Positions 8,696-17,526 of a stretch of 64,000 bases of DNA are shown here, one piece after another. Position 1 is the stretch's first letter. Every line of letters begins with the position of its first letter. The stretch is from Alphaproteobacteria bacterium (lineage in GTDB: Bacteria; Pseudomonadota; Alphaproteobacteria; Micropepsales; Micropepsaceae), in assembly GCA_017308375.1 (NCBI GenBank), contig JAFKEW010000054.1:1-64000 (forward strand), given 5' to 3'. The position numbers and the translations under genes are program-made. The notes beneath the pieces are model-generated. The model did not search any database, was not told the DNA's origin, and worked only from the letters and a program-made list of their open reading frames with translations.

Positions 8696-10690
8696 TCAGA
8701 TCGAGCCGCGGATAATCCGCTTCAGCCAAGTTGCAGGAGGCGAAGCTATTGCAAGGTACAAAAAGCCGCCCATAGAACGATGCCCGAGAAAAATCGACTG
8801 CATAATCATCTTCACACCGACGCCACGCCTGCCCTTAGCGTAGGCAGCACGCCCAAGGCGGCCAATGCGTTCACCGCGGATTTTGCGTATCTCGGCCTTG
8901 GTCAAGCTGCCCGAAAGCGCGCAAATGTGCCGCTCAATCATTGGCAGCGTATATTGCAGTTGGTCTTCCAATACCCAGTTCGAAAGACTGTTCTCACGTT
9001 CATGAACACGTACTAAACTTTCCTGGACATATCCGACGCTTCCCGCGAGAGCCAGCCTGATCCACATATCCTGATCTTCGCCGATTTTCAGGGTTGGATC
9101 GAAGCAACCCAGAGACAAAAGCTTCTCCCGGCGCGCCAAAACCGTAGGCGTAGCGACAAAATTTTCTACTAGTAATGCCTTCCACGCATCAGGACCCACC
9201 GTTGGTATATGCCCGCCGTATACATCACCAGTATCTTTCCCGCATGGCGATATTAGATTCGATGCGCAAGAAACGAAGGACAAATGCTTGTCTGACTCAA
9301 TGACACTGAGTTGCTTTTCAAGTTTTGTTGGTAGCCATTCGTCATCGGAATCGAGAAACGCGACGAACTCCCCTCTGGCAGTTCTTATTCCCGCGTTGCG
9401 GGCACCTGCGGCACCGCTCCGCTCCTTCAATTTGATAATACGAACACCACGATCAGCGTATCGCTCAGAAATGGCGCCGGTTCCATCCGTACTACAATCA
9501 TCTACGACAATTGTCTCAAGCGGCGGGACTGTCTGCGCTAACACAGACTCCAGAGAACGTTCGATTGTGCAGGCAGAGTTATACGCAGGAATCACGACAC
9601 TGACCTTACTCTCAGGCCTTATTTTCATGTCCCGACGCTCATCAGCCACTTTGGTGCATTTCCGAGGCTGGAGTAAAAGAGCCCATCTGCGAATAGCTTC
9701 CGGTGTCCCCGCTTCGCCGTTTAGCTGACCAAAGAAGAACTCAAAATACCCGTCAAGCCAAGCAAGGAATTTCTGTAGGTCTTTCTCGTCCCGAACATAT
9801 TGCGTATTCCCCGGCACGAGCGACGGCGAATGATAACTGACGACAAACACGCGATGGCCCATCTTCATCATTGCGCGCGTTAATCGTTTCGCCTCATTCA
9901 GGTTGGTTCCCTCAGGTGTAAGACGAATTCGTTCCATTAAACCGAGGCGCGCCGCTATGGCAGGAATCTTCAATGCTCTGCCTAGCGGCGATGCCAGCTT
10001 GCTGTAGACTTTGTCTCCCAAGTCGCGCGCAAGCCCAAGAGTTGCAATCGTAACTGGCAATTCCAATGTCGTCGGCGCTTGTTCGAGCCAGTACGGATGT
10101 GCGTCAACACCAGTATAGTCCGGCCCCGTACCTGCAGCTGGCCGCCCGGGTAGAACACTGCAATCGACCTCGTATCCGAACTCCGCGAGCGCCCGCGCCG
10201 TCCCAGGCCCGGCACCGTAACGGCCGGCACGATAGAGCTTGGGGCGGCGGCCAAAATTCCGCTCGATCATCTCCGTCAGCAGCGCAATCTTCCGCCGCTC
10301 CAGATCGGGCGGAAGATTTCCGGCAAAAGAATTTTTCTCGCTGACTTCCTCTTCGTGCGGCGGCGTGACCCAGGGATGCAGCTGCGCCCCGATTTCACAA
10401 CGGCCCGACTGCATCAATTCACGCAAGGGAAGATAGCCGTCTTCCTGAGATGCAACCGGATAATCCACCGCATAGGATGGAACGATGCCATAGCGATCAA
10501 AAATCCGATGTGCGATGACCTGCGCTGCGACAGTTTTGACGTTGCGATTGGCACGGGAAAACGGTGCGGCCCAATCGAACTCCTCCTCCGCATCCACGAT
10601 GACAACCAACCGTGGCCGTGATGTGGCGGGAAAACGCACACGATCTTCGGCGCATGCCGGCAACATGGGATGAGCGGATGACGTTCTCAT
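8696..10690 (-). CDS. WalW-type polysaccharide deacetylase fused to GT2 glycosyltransferase
   Basis: One open frame joins two enzymes. Residues about 25-340 form a NodB-like deacetylase of the WalW type (VVIDAEEEFDW, EIGAQLHPWV, YRAGRYGAG, VVSYHSPSL). A linker of about 15 residues leads to a GT2 domain from about residue 360, with VSVVIPAYNSAC, VVDDCSTDGTG and DSDDEW, then about 100 residues of helical tail. An in-frame ATG at 9628 sits exactly at the GT2 start, where these are normally two genes. The frame is open to a TTG at 10717; the ATG at 10690 is preferred. It likely trims or deacetylates a glycan and adds a sugar. Confidence 0.85.
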   Translation of the reverse strand: MRTSSAHPMLPACAEDRVRFPATSRPRLVVIVDAEEEFDWAAPFSRANRNVKTVAAQVIAHRIFDRYGIVPSYAVDYPVASQEDGYLPLRELMQSGRCEIGAQLHPWVTPPHEEEVSEKNSFAGNLPPDLERRKIALLTEMIERNFGRRPKLYRAGRYGAGPGTARALAEFGYEVDCSVLPGRPAAGTGPDYTGVDAHPYWLEQAPTTLELPVTIATLGLARDLGDKVYSKLASPLGRALKIPAIAARLGLMERIRLTPEGTNLNEAKRLTRAMMKMGHRVFVVSYHSPSLVPGNTQYVRDEKDLQKFLAWLDGYFEFFFGQLNGEAGTPEAIRRWALLLQPRKCTKVADERRDMKIRPESKVSVVIPAYNSACTIERSLESVLAQTVPPLETIVVDDCSTDGTGAISERYADRGVRIIKLKERSGAAGARNAGIRTARGEFVAFLDSDDEWLPTKLEKQLSVIESDKHLSFVSCASNLISPCGKDTGDVYGGHIPTVGPDAWKALLVENFVATPTVLARREKLLSLGCFDPTLKIGEDQDMWIRLALAGSVGYVQESLVRVHERENSLSNWVLEDQLQYTLPMIERHICALSGSLTKAEIRKIRGERIGRLGRAAYAKGRRGVGVKMIMQSIFLGHRSMGGFLYLAIASPPATWLKRIIRGSI

Positions 10691-10726
10691 TGTTTCCGGG
10701 CCAAAAGCCCGCCCCAACCCGCAAGA

Positions 10727-10912
10727 TTACCGCATATCATCCAGTGAAAAGCGTTTGCGCGCCTGGCGAATGCGCTTGCGCGGTTTCAATGACATGCTCA
10801 TTGCTAAAATACCCGTCGTTCGTTCGCCTGGTTTGCGGCCGTCATTGACCAAAAACCAGCGAACCACAATGCAAATTGCCAGAATGGAAAGACCGTACCA
10901 CGCGGCATTCAT
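10727..10912 (-). CDS. Small membrane protein (61 aa), translationally coupled
   Basis: A 61-residue protein. The N terminus is one hydrophobic helix (AAWYGLSILAICIVVRWFLV, residues 3-22); the rest is very basic (KPRKRIRQARKRF). Its ATG overlaps the stop codon of the GNAT gene upstream by four bases (ATGA), strong evidence that it is translated. The basic tail should face the cytoplasm. No family is recognised; it may be a small partner of the neighbouring membrane enzymes. Confidence 0.65.
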   Translation of the reverse strand: MNAAWYGLSILAICIVVRWFLVNDGRKPGERTTGILAMSMSLKPRKRIRQARKRFSLDDMR

Positions 10913-11982
10913 GTCTGTTCCTCCGGTTTCCGTATGCGCCCCGCAACCGTGTTAATATTCCTTAACCGCCACCCGGCCGAAAGCCGTGCCCGGTAGAGCA
11001 GCCCAATCGGCCCAGGCCGCATCCAGACACCCCGGAGAAAATGGTGCCGGGCGGTGGCAAAGTCCTGCTTGGCCACGGAATCTCCCGAACCGCGGTCAAT
11101 CATTCGCACTCCATTCTCCCCGGCGGCATCAATAATGGCTTTAATCACCAAGCGGCCGGGCGCATAGGACTTCATCTCGGGATTGTAAACGGGGAACCAG
11201 TAATGAAGCGTTTCACCAAACATCAGCCCGAAATGGGAACCGACCCATTGTTTTCCCGCATGGAGCGTCGATAGGGTCGCGTGGCAATCCGGGTCGTCAC
11301 ATTGCGCCAATTCCGCGAGGAATTTCCGCCCCCTGGCGCTCGACAATGAATCGTGGACGCCCGTCCGGTGGTACTGCGCCCGCTTGGCCTCAATCAGGGC
11401 GGCTAGCGCGATGGCCGGCTGTTCGTGGCGAAAGACAAAGTCCAGGGGGCCGTGAGCCTGCACCAGCTTACGCTCACGCCGCTCGGTATCGGCCGTGAAT
11501 TTTTTGTCCATTTGGCGGCGGGCCGTCCAAAATGCCGGGCCGCCATTTGGAAACTCAATCTTCAAGCCGGGCTCCGGCTGTTCACCGCTTAAGCCAAAAT
11601 TCTGCTGATTTTCATCCAAATGGGTGAAATAGAGCGTATTCAGGCCAGACAGCCGCAAAAGCTCCGCGGCGCTCAGCGAGAGTTCCTGTTCTGCCACAAG
11701 CCCAAAATAATCGCTAAGTTCGCCGCCCAGCCTTTCCCCTATGCCGAGTGCCCTGTGCAGAGCCGAGCGATACTGAAACGTAAAGAACCCGATTGTCCGG
11801 CCGGCCCGCTGCAGCTTCGACACAAAGACATTTCCGAACACGCGCGAGGCCGCAACCGCAAAGGCATGCGATAAAAATGGAGTGCCCAGATGAGGCACCT
11901 GACGCTGTAGTTGCCGCCAGATTGCTATATCGCGGCTGTCGAGTTCGTGTGGCCGCAATATTTTTGAATGAAGCGCTGACAA
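10909..11982 (-). CDS. CelD/FemAB-like GNAT acyltransferase (second copy)
   Basis: A 357-residue member of the same broad family as the protein at 5656-6708, but clearly diverged. Family traits are the TPFLSHAFAVAASRVFGN region near the N terminus, GERLGGELSDYFGL, a basic helix with TERRERKLVQAHGP, and the C-terminal AGKQWVGSHFGLMFGETLHYW plus MIDRGSGDSVAKQDF, where the other copy has IDFGRGDDRYKRDW. It is the first gene of a leftward operon that continues with the 61-residue protein, the deacetylase-GT2 fusion, the ligase and the 74-residue protein. It probably acylates a sugar in the repeat unit. Confidence 0.83.
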   Translation of the reverse strand: MSALHSKILRPHELDSRDIAIWRQLQRQVPHLGTPFLSHAFAVAASRVFGNVFVSKLQRAGRTIGFFTFQYRSALHRALGIGERLGGELSDYFGLVAEQELSLSAAELLRLSGLNTLYFTHLDENQQNFGLSGEQPEPGLKIEFPNGGPAFWTARRQMDKKFTADTERRERKLVQAHGPLDFVFRHEQPAIALAALIEAKRAQYHRTGVHDSLSSARGRKFLAELAQCDDPDCHATLSTLHAGKQWVGSHFGLMFGETLHYWFPVYNPEMKSYAPGRLVIKAIIDAAGENGVRMIDRGSGDSVAKQDFATARHHFLRGVWMRPGPIGLLYRARLSAGWRLRNINTVAGRIRKPEEQT

Positions 11983-12311
11983 TTGCTTAACCTGATTACC
12001 GCGACGAGCTTATAATCCTATAGTACTCTAGCCGGGCAAGCGGCATCCGTCACATGCCACGAGGGCCCTTACCGAGAAATTGGCCGGACTTCTGTAACCA
12101 ATTTTATTGCACAATGCCGCGAAAGGCTTAACGCAAGACTGCAATGTGGTGCCTCGTTCGCCGCCGCTGGACTTTCTCCGCCCCTACCCATCACGCCTGT
12201 CATGTCAATACGCCAGCACTTAATAGCAATATACCCCCGGGCAGCCGATGCGGGTCCATTGAGAAAATCGGGTACCGCTTGTAAACGCGCGGCGGACAGT
12301 AGAGTTAAAAA
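11983..12311. other. Divergent intergenic region between GNAT gene and flippase gene
   Basis: No coding frame with good support. It must hold the promoters for the leftward operon starting at 11982 and for the flippase at 12312. A TATAAT hexamer lies on the + strand at 12011-12016 and AT-rich sequence surrounds it, but no well-spaced -35 was found. No hairpin with a T-run was seen. Confidence 0.3.
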
Positions 12312-13838
12312 ATGACCGAGACGGCCAAAGTTCCGCAGCGGACCCCGGGCGGGCACATGCTCCATGGCTCTGCCTGGATGATCTCACTTCGCTGGGCTAT
12401 CAGGCTGACCGGACTTGTCAGCACCATCATCCTCGCCCGCCTCCTGACGCCTGCTGATTTCGGCATCGTTGCCATGGCCATGATCGTCGTTGGCATGCTG
12501 GAAGTGCTGAACCAAACCGGCCAGAAACTGGCGCTTATCCGCTTAGAGAATCCGACCGACGACCACTACAACTCTGCCTGGACCATATCAGCACTTATCG
12601 GCTTTGGAATTGGCATCGCGATCTTTCTTATCGCGCCACTGACCACTGCCTATTTTCATGAGCCGCGGGCAATTGTCGTGATGCAATGCTTGGGTCTGCG
12701 AGCGTTTGTCGGCGGTCTGGAAAATATCGGGACTGTCGACTTCCGCAGGGAACTGCGCTTCGATCGCTTCTTTCGCTACAATGTCTATCCCAAGCTGGCT
12801 TCGTTCGTTGTTACAGTCACGCTGGCTATCTGGTTGCGCAACTATTGGGCGCTGGTCGCCGGTATTTTGACCGGGCAATTCACACTGACCGCACTCAGCT
12901 ACATCATGCATCCCTACCGGCCGCGCCCCTCCCTAAAGAAGGTAAGCGAAATTTGGTCGTTTTCCATTTGGACGTTCTTCAAGACGCTTGGGAGCTATCT
13001 GAACGCCCGCATCGACCAGATCGCGATTGGCGGCGTGGTTGGCGCGGCATCGATGGGCCGCTACTCCGTGGCCAGCGACGTGGCATCCAGCCCGTCGCAG
13101 GAAGTCAACGATCCCATGCTGGCCGTTCTTTTTCCCGTTATGTCCCGCTATCAGGATGACCTGCCACAAATGCGTGCGCTTTATCTTCGCACGCTCAGCT
13201 GGTCGGCCATCATCTGCATGTCTTCAAGTGTTGGCATCACCCTGGTTGCGCCGGAATTTGTACGCCTGGTCCTGGGACCACAATGGATCGATGTCGTACC
13301 CTTGATGGGTTGGCTGGCATTGTCCGCAGGCGTTCTTGGGCTCGCGAGCAGTGCATACGTCCTCTTCGACGCTACGGGAAAACCCCATATCGGCGCCCGC
13401 ATGCAATGGCTGAGGGTCATCGTTCTCGCTACGGTCGTTGCACCCGTGGCATTTCTGACTCAAAGCCTTGTTGAGGTTGCTGCCGCCCGTTTCTTCGTCA
13501 GTTGCCTCGTCGCACCGACACTTTTTCTCGTAGCGGGCAGCCTGATCGGCCTTTCCGTGCGGCACTACATCAACGCGTTATGGCGGCCATTCACGGCTGC
13601 TGCAGCAATGGCCGGCGCCGTGCTGCTTCTGGATAGTGCACTCCCTCTGGCGGGCAACCTGAAGCTTGCATTCAATGTCGTCTCAGGCGCAGTCATCTTT
13701 ACTTCATCGCTCCTGCTGCTGTGGCAGCTCAGCGGAAGGCCGCAATCGCCGGAACTCGACATTGTCACGTTTCTGTATGCGCGGCTGAAGAAACCGGCGC
13801 CGTCACCGGTACCATCACCATTGCCCCCTGGCAGCTAG
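12312..13838 (+). CDS. Wzx-type oligosaccharide flippase (MOP superfamily)
   Basis: A 508-residue protein with about 12-14 hydrophobic helices. The start (HGSAWMISLRWAIRLTGLVS, then ARLLTPADFGIVAMAMIVVG) is the hallmark of the polysaccharide transporter branch of the MOP exporters, which flip undecaprenyl-linked repeat units to the periplasm. It is transcribed alone to the right and its stop overlaps by four bases the stop of the convergent PP-loop gene, so no terminator separates them. Together with the sugar transferase and ligase it completes a Wzx/Wzy-type route. Confidence 0.9.
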   Translation: MTETAKVPQRTPGGHMLHGSAWMISLRWAIRLTGLVSTIILARLLTPADFGIVAMAMIVVGMLEVLNQTGQKLALIRLENPTDDHYNSAWTISALIGFGIGIAIFLIAPLTTAYFHEPRAIVVMQCLGLRAFVGGLENIGTVDFRRELRFDRFFRYNVYPKLASFVVTVTLAIWLRNYWALVAGILTGQFTLTALSYIMHPYRPRPSLKKVSEIWSFSIWTFFKTLGSYLNARIDQIAIGGVVGAASMGRYSVASDVASSPSQEVNDPMLAVLFPVMSRYQDDLPQMRALYLRTLSWSAIICMSSSVGITLVAPEFVRLVLGPQWIDVVPLMGWLALSAGVLGLASSAYVLFDATGKPHIGARMQWLRVIVLATVVAPVAFLTQSLVEVAAARFFVSCLVAPTLFLVAGSLIGLSVRHYINALWRPFTAAAAMAGAVLLLDSALPLAGNLKLAFNVVSGAVIFTSSLLLLWQLSGRPQSPELDIVTFLYARLKKPAPSPVPSPLPPGS

Positions 13839-15031
13839 GCGCCCAGCATGTGCCGGATAGAACGGCCGGCGCGCCACAGGCCAGGTGTTTTCTCAAAGCG
13901 GGACAGATAATTTACGATCGGTGCGCGATGCCGGGACCGGGTGAGTGATTCACACAGAGCCATATACATATCGCTGCGGCCTATCTTTTTCGCATATTCC
14001 GCCATTTCCGTAAAATAAGAGCGCTCAGCCGGTTCGCCGCAATAGGCTTTCCGAATGCGCTCAAGCGAAACGCGCGGCAAGCTATTGCAACGCGCCATCA
14101 TGCCCGTCAACTCAAGCGCGATCTCAGTCCTGAGGCATTTGGGGCATTTACCGCAATTGCGAGAACTGGCACCACGCCAGCAGACATGAATGTCCTCCAG
14201 CATCCAGGGGAATCGCGAGAGGAAGGCAATCTTGTCAATTCTACCGCTGTCCGCGCCGTCATATACCATTGCGAGACCCGATGACGACAAATAGTGATCC
14301 GTCATCGGGTGCGACCCCTCTACGACCGAGCGATCCGAACGATAGCCTGCGGCCCATATGGCTTTCTTGTATCGCTTCTCCAGTGCTAGCGCGCAGGCCG
14401 CCTTGCCCAACGCATGACAGAGTGGCCCCCAACGGTTCGTCCAGAACGTGCCAGGACGGCGAATATTGGTTGCCATCACACGCAACGGCACACCCAAACG
14501 GGCTGCAAAATCTTCCGACTGTTTCTGCAGCGCCGCAAATTCGGAAGGGCTATCCAGTTCTATATCGAAGCCCCAAATCAGAAGCAGTTCATCCACCGAT
14601 CCCACCTGATCTGTTCCACCAAGTGATGTGTAGCGCGTGGCCGTATGAAGTGAATCAATACCACCGCTGAAAAAAGCGAAGGCTTTTTCTCCACCTGGAT
14701 CGACGATTTCTTTGTCGGCAATGACTTCGAACGGCTTTAAATCTTTATACCAGCGGCGGAAGACATGTGCGAACGCCGCTGTATTTTCCAGAAGCATCGC
14801 ATCGGTTGGCCGCTCAATCGCGATTGTGCCGCCCAACTCGAAGCCGTACGGAATTGCCGCGATCAGCCATGGTGCGCCGCTTTCAGAAAACCCGCCAGCG
14901 AGTTCCTCATCCACATCAAACCAGACGTCAAAATCTTCGGTCCCGTTACCAGCCTTGAAATGGCCGGTAAGCCTGACGAAGGACGATCCCATCGGGGATC
15001 GGCATCGCTCAACACTGCTCAATTTGATCAT
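13835..15031 (-). CDS. QueC-like PP-loop ATPase with zinc site, in exopolysaccharide locus
   Basis: A 398-residue protein. Residues 122-127 are SGGIDS, the PP-loop that binds ATP in adenine nucleotide alpha hydrolases. Cysteines 284, 293, 296 and 299 have the exact spacing C-x8-C-x2-C-x2-C of the zinc site of QueC (7-cyano-7-deazaguanine synthase). The N-terminal 110 residues are a separate beta-rich domain not found in QueC. No other queuosine gene is nearby; instead it follows the pyruvyl transferase and GH88/105 genes by 57 bp. An ATP-dependent amidation of a carboxylated sugar, in the manner of PP-loop sugar amidotransferases, is the likeliest role but is inferred. Confidence 0.8.
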   Translation of the reverse strand: MIKLSSVERCRSPMGSSFVRLTGHFKAGNGTEDFDVWFDVDEELAGGFSESGAPWLIAAIPYGFELGGTIAIERPTDAMLLENTAAFAHVFRRWYKDLKPFEVIADKEIVDPGGEKAFAFFSGGIDSLHTATRYTSLGGTDQVGSVDELLLIWGFDIELDSPSEFAALQKQSEDFAARLGVPLRVMATNIRRPGTFWTNRWGPLCHALGKAACALALEKRYKKAIWAAGYRSDRSVVEGSHPMTDHYLSSSGLAMVYDGADSGRIDKIAFLSRFPWMLEDIHVCWRGASSRNCGKCPKCLRTEIALELTGMMARCNSLPRVSLERIRKAYCGEPAERSYFTEMAEYAKKIGRSDMYMALCESLTRSRHRAPIVNYLSRFEKTPGLWRAGRSIRHMLGA

Positions 15032-15088
15032 GGGGAACGGGATAGTTGAATGCTGTTTCAGGACCCTATCAAACGCCGCGAGCCTTGC

Positions 15089-16171
15089 CTACTCCATCGG
15101 CCACAGTGAAAGGAACGCACAAGCCGTGCCTTGGAGCCATGGCTGCGGTCCGAACCGGCGGGAATAAGAGAGCAGTCCGCGGCACTCCCCTGATGAGCCA
15201 GTGACCACGCCATTGACATCTGTGGCCCGTCGAAGCGCCTGTGCCGCACGATCGATTGCATCGTCATACCGCGAATCCAGAAAGCCCGCGCGGCGCGCCC
15301 TGACCATGGCATAACCGCAAAATCCCGCGACGGAGGCATCACTTCTCGCTTCAGGATAGAGCGGTGCCCAGCCCCAATGACCATCTGTCCGCTGCAACTT
15401 CGTCAGAGTGTCAACGGCCTCCCCAAAAGCCTTGATCAAGACAGAACGCTCCGCGTCCGCTTCTGGCAATTCCATGATTGTGTCGCAGAGGCCGAGCAAG
15501 TACCACCCGATCCCACGTCCCCAACCATGCAGGCCCAGCCGGTATGGGCCGCCAGCGCGGTAACCGTGAAACGGAAGATGGGATTCCCCATCCACATTGC
15601 ATTCCACGAAACGAAGCAATTGGCGCTTTGCCGTCAAGACCGCTTCTTCACTATCATGATAGCGGCCATAAGCGGCAAGAAATGGGCACAGCATGCCCAA
15701 GGTATCGACCAAAACGAGATTCGTTGCACGCGAATAAGGCAGGCATTCGTCTTTAGCGCGCGGATAATCAGATATAAGTGTTTCTGCAAGACAGCGAACA
15801 GCAGCCGTGTGCCCGGATGTCTGCCGCATGACATCCATCATCAGAAGATTGTAGCCATCAATAGCATGCGCAGGCTCAATGTCTGACATCTCCGCGTGAA
15901 TACCCGGCACATCCAGCAACAGCCGGCCAAGATCGTCAGCCGCGCGCATGTCGCCAAATTCCATTCGCCGTAAAAGCGCAAGGCGCATCAATGCGGGCGG
16001 CCACACGGCGTCGACGCTAGCTTCCTCCCCCACGGCCTGAAGGCGGCCGGCGATACGCTGCAGGTAGAGAGACGCTTGGCGCGGCAGCACATTCCGCTTC
16101 CGCTTGCCCAACATTCTCAAATTGGCTTCAGCCGTTTTTGCCGACGCGGATAGAGTTTCTCCCTGAACCAT
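15089..16171 (-). CDS. GH88/GH105-like unsaturated glucuronyl hydrolase family protein
   Basis: A 360-residue all-helical protein with the (alpha/alpha)6-barrel pattern of GH88/GH105. The motif GLHGWGRGIGWYLLGL near residue 215 matches the family WxRGxGW signature, and ARSDASVAGFCGYAMVRA near residue 280 matches the end-of-barrel block. Members hydrate and cleave the 4,5-unsaturated uronic acid left by polysaccharide lyases. No signal peptide is seen, so it acts in the cytoplasm or is part of synthesis. It starts 12 bp after the pyruvyl transferase stop and precedes the PP-loop gene. Catalytic activity is not certain at this divergence. Confidence 0.72.
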   Translation of the reverse strand: MVQGETLSASAKTAEANLRMLGKRKRNVLPRQASLYLQRIAGRLQAVGEEASVDAVWPPALMRLALLRRMEFGDMRAADDLGRLLLDVPGIHAEMSDIEPAHAIDGYNLLMMDVMRQTSGHTAAVRCLAETLISDYPRAKDECLPYSRATNLVLVDTLGMLCPFLAAYGRYHDSEEAVLTAKRQLLRFVECNVDGESHLPFHGYRAGGPYRLGLHGWGRGIGWYLLGLCDTIMELPEADAERSVLIKAFGEAVDTLTKLQRTDGHWGWAPLYPEARSDASVAGFCGYAMVRARRAGFLDSRYDDAIDRAAQALRRATDVNGVVTGSSGECRGLLSYSRRFGPQPWLQGTACAFLSLWPME

Positions 16172-16183
16172 CTCCGTTGATCT

Positions 16184-17425
16184 CTAATTTGCAGAGTTCA
16201 ACGAGCGGGAGGCGGCCGAGCGGATTTCGTTCAAGAAGCCCTCATAGACTAGACGCAATTCAGTCTTGCGTTTCTCAATCGCTTGGCGAATTTGCGGGGC
16301 ATTCTGCACCGCATCGGTAACGCTTTGCAGGATAGCGCCGCGATCATGCTTCCAAACCGGGTGGCAGAATTGTTCCAAACCCATCAGCTCAAAGAAACCA
16401 ATATTCTTGATATCATAGGCAAGACTGATAGTCGGCGTGCCCGCATTGATTGCCAGAATACTGGAATGCATCATCTCGCATATGTGCAAATCAAATTGCC
16501 GATATAGCGGTACCAATTGCCCGGGCGCGGGATCGTGCGCGACAACTGGAATACCCCGCGCACGCAAAAGGCCAGGGATGAATCGTTCCGTATGAGAATG
16601 CTGAACGTAGTGGAATGTGACTGGGAATTTTCTCCCGATGTCCCGTAGCAAGTCGCAATGCCGATCAAACTGGGCCTCAAACCGTCTCGCGGAATTTGGG
16701 CCATGTACCGCGAAATTCAGTCCGATCTGTACCTTTCCAGCCACTCTCAAGAGCGGTGGGTAAGCCTCCTCCGCGCTATAAAAAAGTGCTGGATCGCCGG
16801 TCAGATATACCTCATCCCGCGTATGACTGCGTACCAATGCTTCACTCGCCCTATCCCGAACGGAAAGCACATCCAGGGTACCCAGAATTTCTCCAAGGGC
16901 TTTGTCTGCCTGCACCGACAGTGGTTGCACCTCTCCATCCGCCGTCAGCAACGAATTCCAGCCGATGCCATACAGAATTTTCAGGCACGTTAAATCGCGC
17001 AGAATAGGCAGATCGTCCAACATGCGCTTGGCAAGCTCGCCTTTTTCGTTGGAAGCGATATAGCCACTTCCCCCTATGACCAGCATATCCCAACGGCGAT
17101 TCAACTCTTCCGGCGATTGGGTGGAAAGCGTGCCCCACTCCAACTCATCGAATGTTAATTCCCACGGCGCCAGTGTATGTTGCAGAGAGCGCTTGATCGT
17201 TTCACGAATCGCGGCGTCACCCTTGTTGGAACCGAGCAGTGTGTTCCAATGGTAGAAGCTGACCTTCGGTTGCCGCAAAGCGTACCAGTACGCGCGATCG
17301 CGCGCGCGGGCGATCGCACTCTTCAGTGCGCCATATCCGCCACGCCGAAGCCGCTGATTTTCAATCCCAGACGGGACGGCCACATAAAGGCCGATACGCA
17401 ATTTCCGATTTTGATTTGTGCTCAC
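16184..17425 (-). CDS. Polysaccharide pyruvyl transferase family protein
   Basis: A 413-residue protein of the CsaB/PS_pyruv_trans family. Evidence is NTLLGSNKGDAAIRETI near residue 65, IGGSGYIASNEKGE near residue 120, LSVRDRASEALVRS, and HICEMMHSSILAINAGTP near residue 320, where the conserved histidine lies. These enzymes add pyruvate ketals from PEP to sugars, giving an acidic polymer. First gene of a leftward operon with the GH88/105-like and QueC-like genes. Start is either a TTG at 17431 or the GTG at 17425; neither has a strong ribosome site. Confidence 0.82.
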   Translation of the reverse strand: MSTNQNRKLRIGLYVAVPSGIENQRLRRGGYGALKSAIARARDRAYWYALRQPKVSFYHWNTLLGSNKGDAAIRETIKRSLQHTLAPWELTFDELEWGTLSTQSPEELNRRWDMLVIGGSGYIASNEKGELAKRMLDDLPILRDLTCLKILYGIGWNSLLTADGEVQPLSVQADKALGEILGTLDVLSVRDRASEALVRSHTRDEVYLTGDPALFYSAEEAYPPLLRVAGKVQIGLNFAVHGPNSARRFEAQFDRHCDLLRDIGRKFPVTFHYVQHSHTERFIPGLLRARGIPVVAHDPAPGQLVPLYRQFDLHICEMMHSSILAINAGTPTISLAYDIKNIGFFELMGLEQFCHPVWKHDRGAILQSVTDAVQNAPQIRQAIEKRKTELRLVYEGFLNEIRSAASRSLNSAN

Positions 17426-17526
17426 TGTCAAATTTCACATTTTGCAGGCGGAGCAAAAACTGCCCTGCTGCCAGCCCCAAGAATAATCAACCAAACCATC
17501 CCTATGTTTAAGAAACCGAATTGATG

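Noticed and set aside
12001..12030. TATAAT at 12011 as promoter of the flippase gene
   Set aside because: No -35 at proper spacing, and it is 300 bp from the gene; kept only as a note in the intergenic entry.
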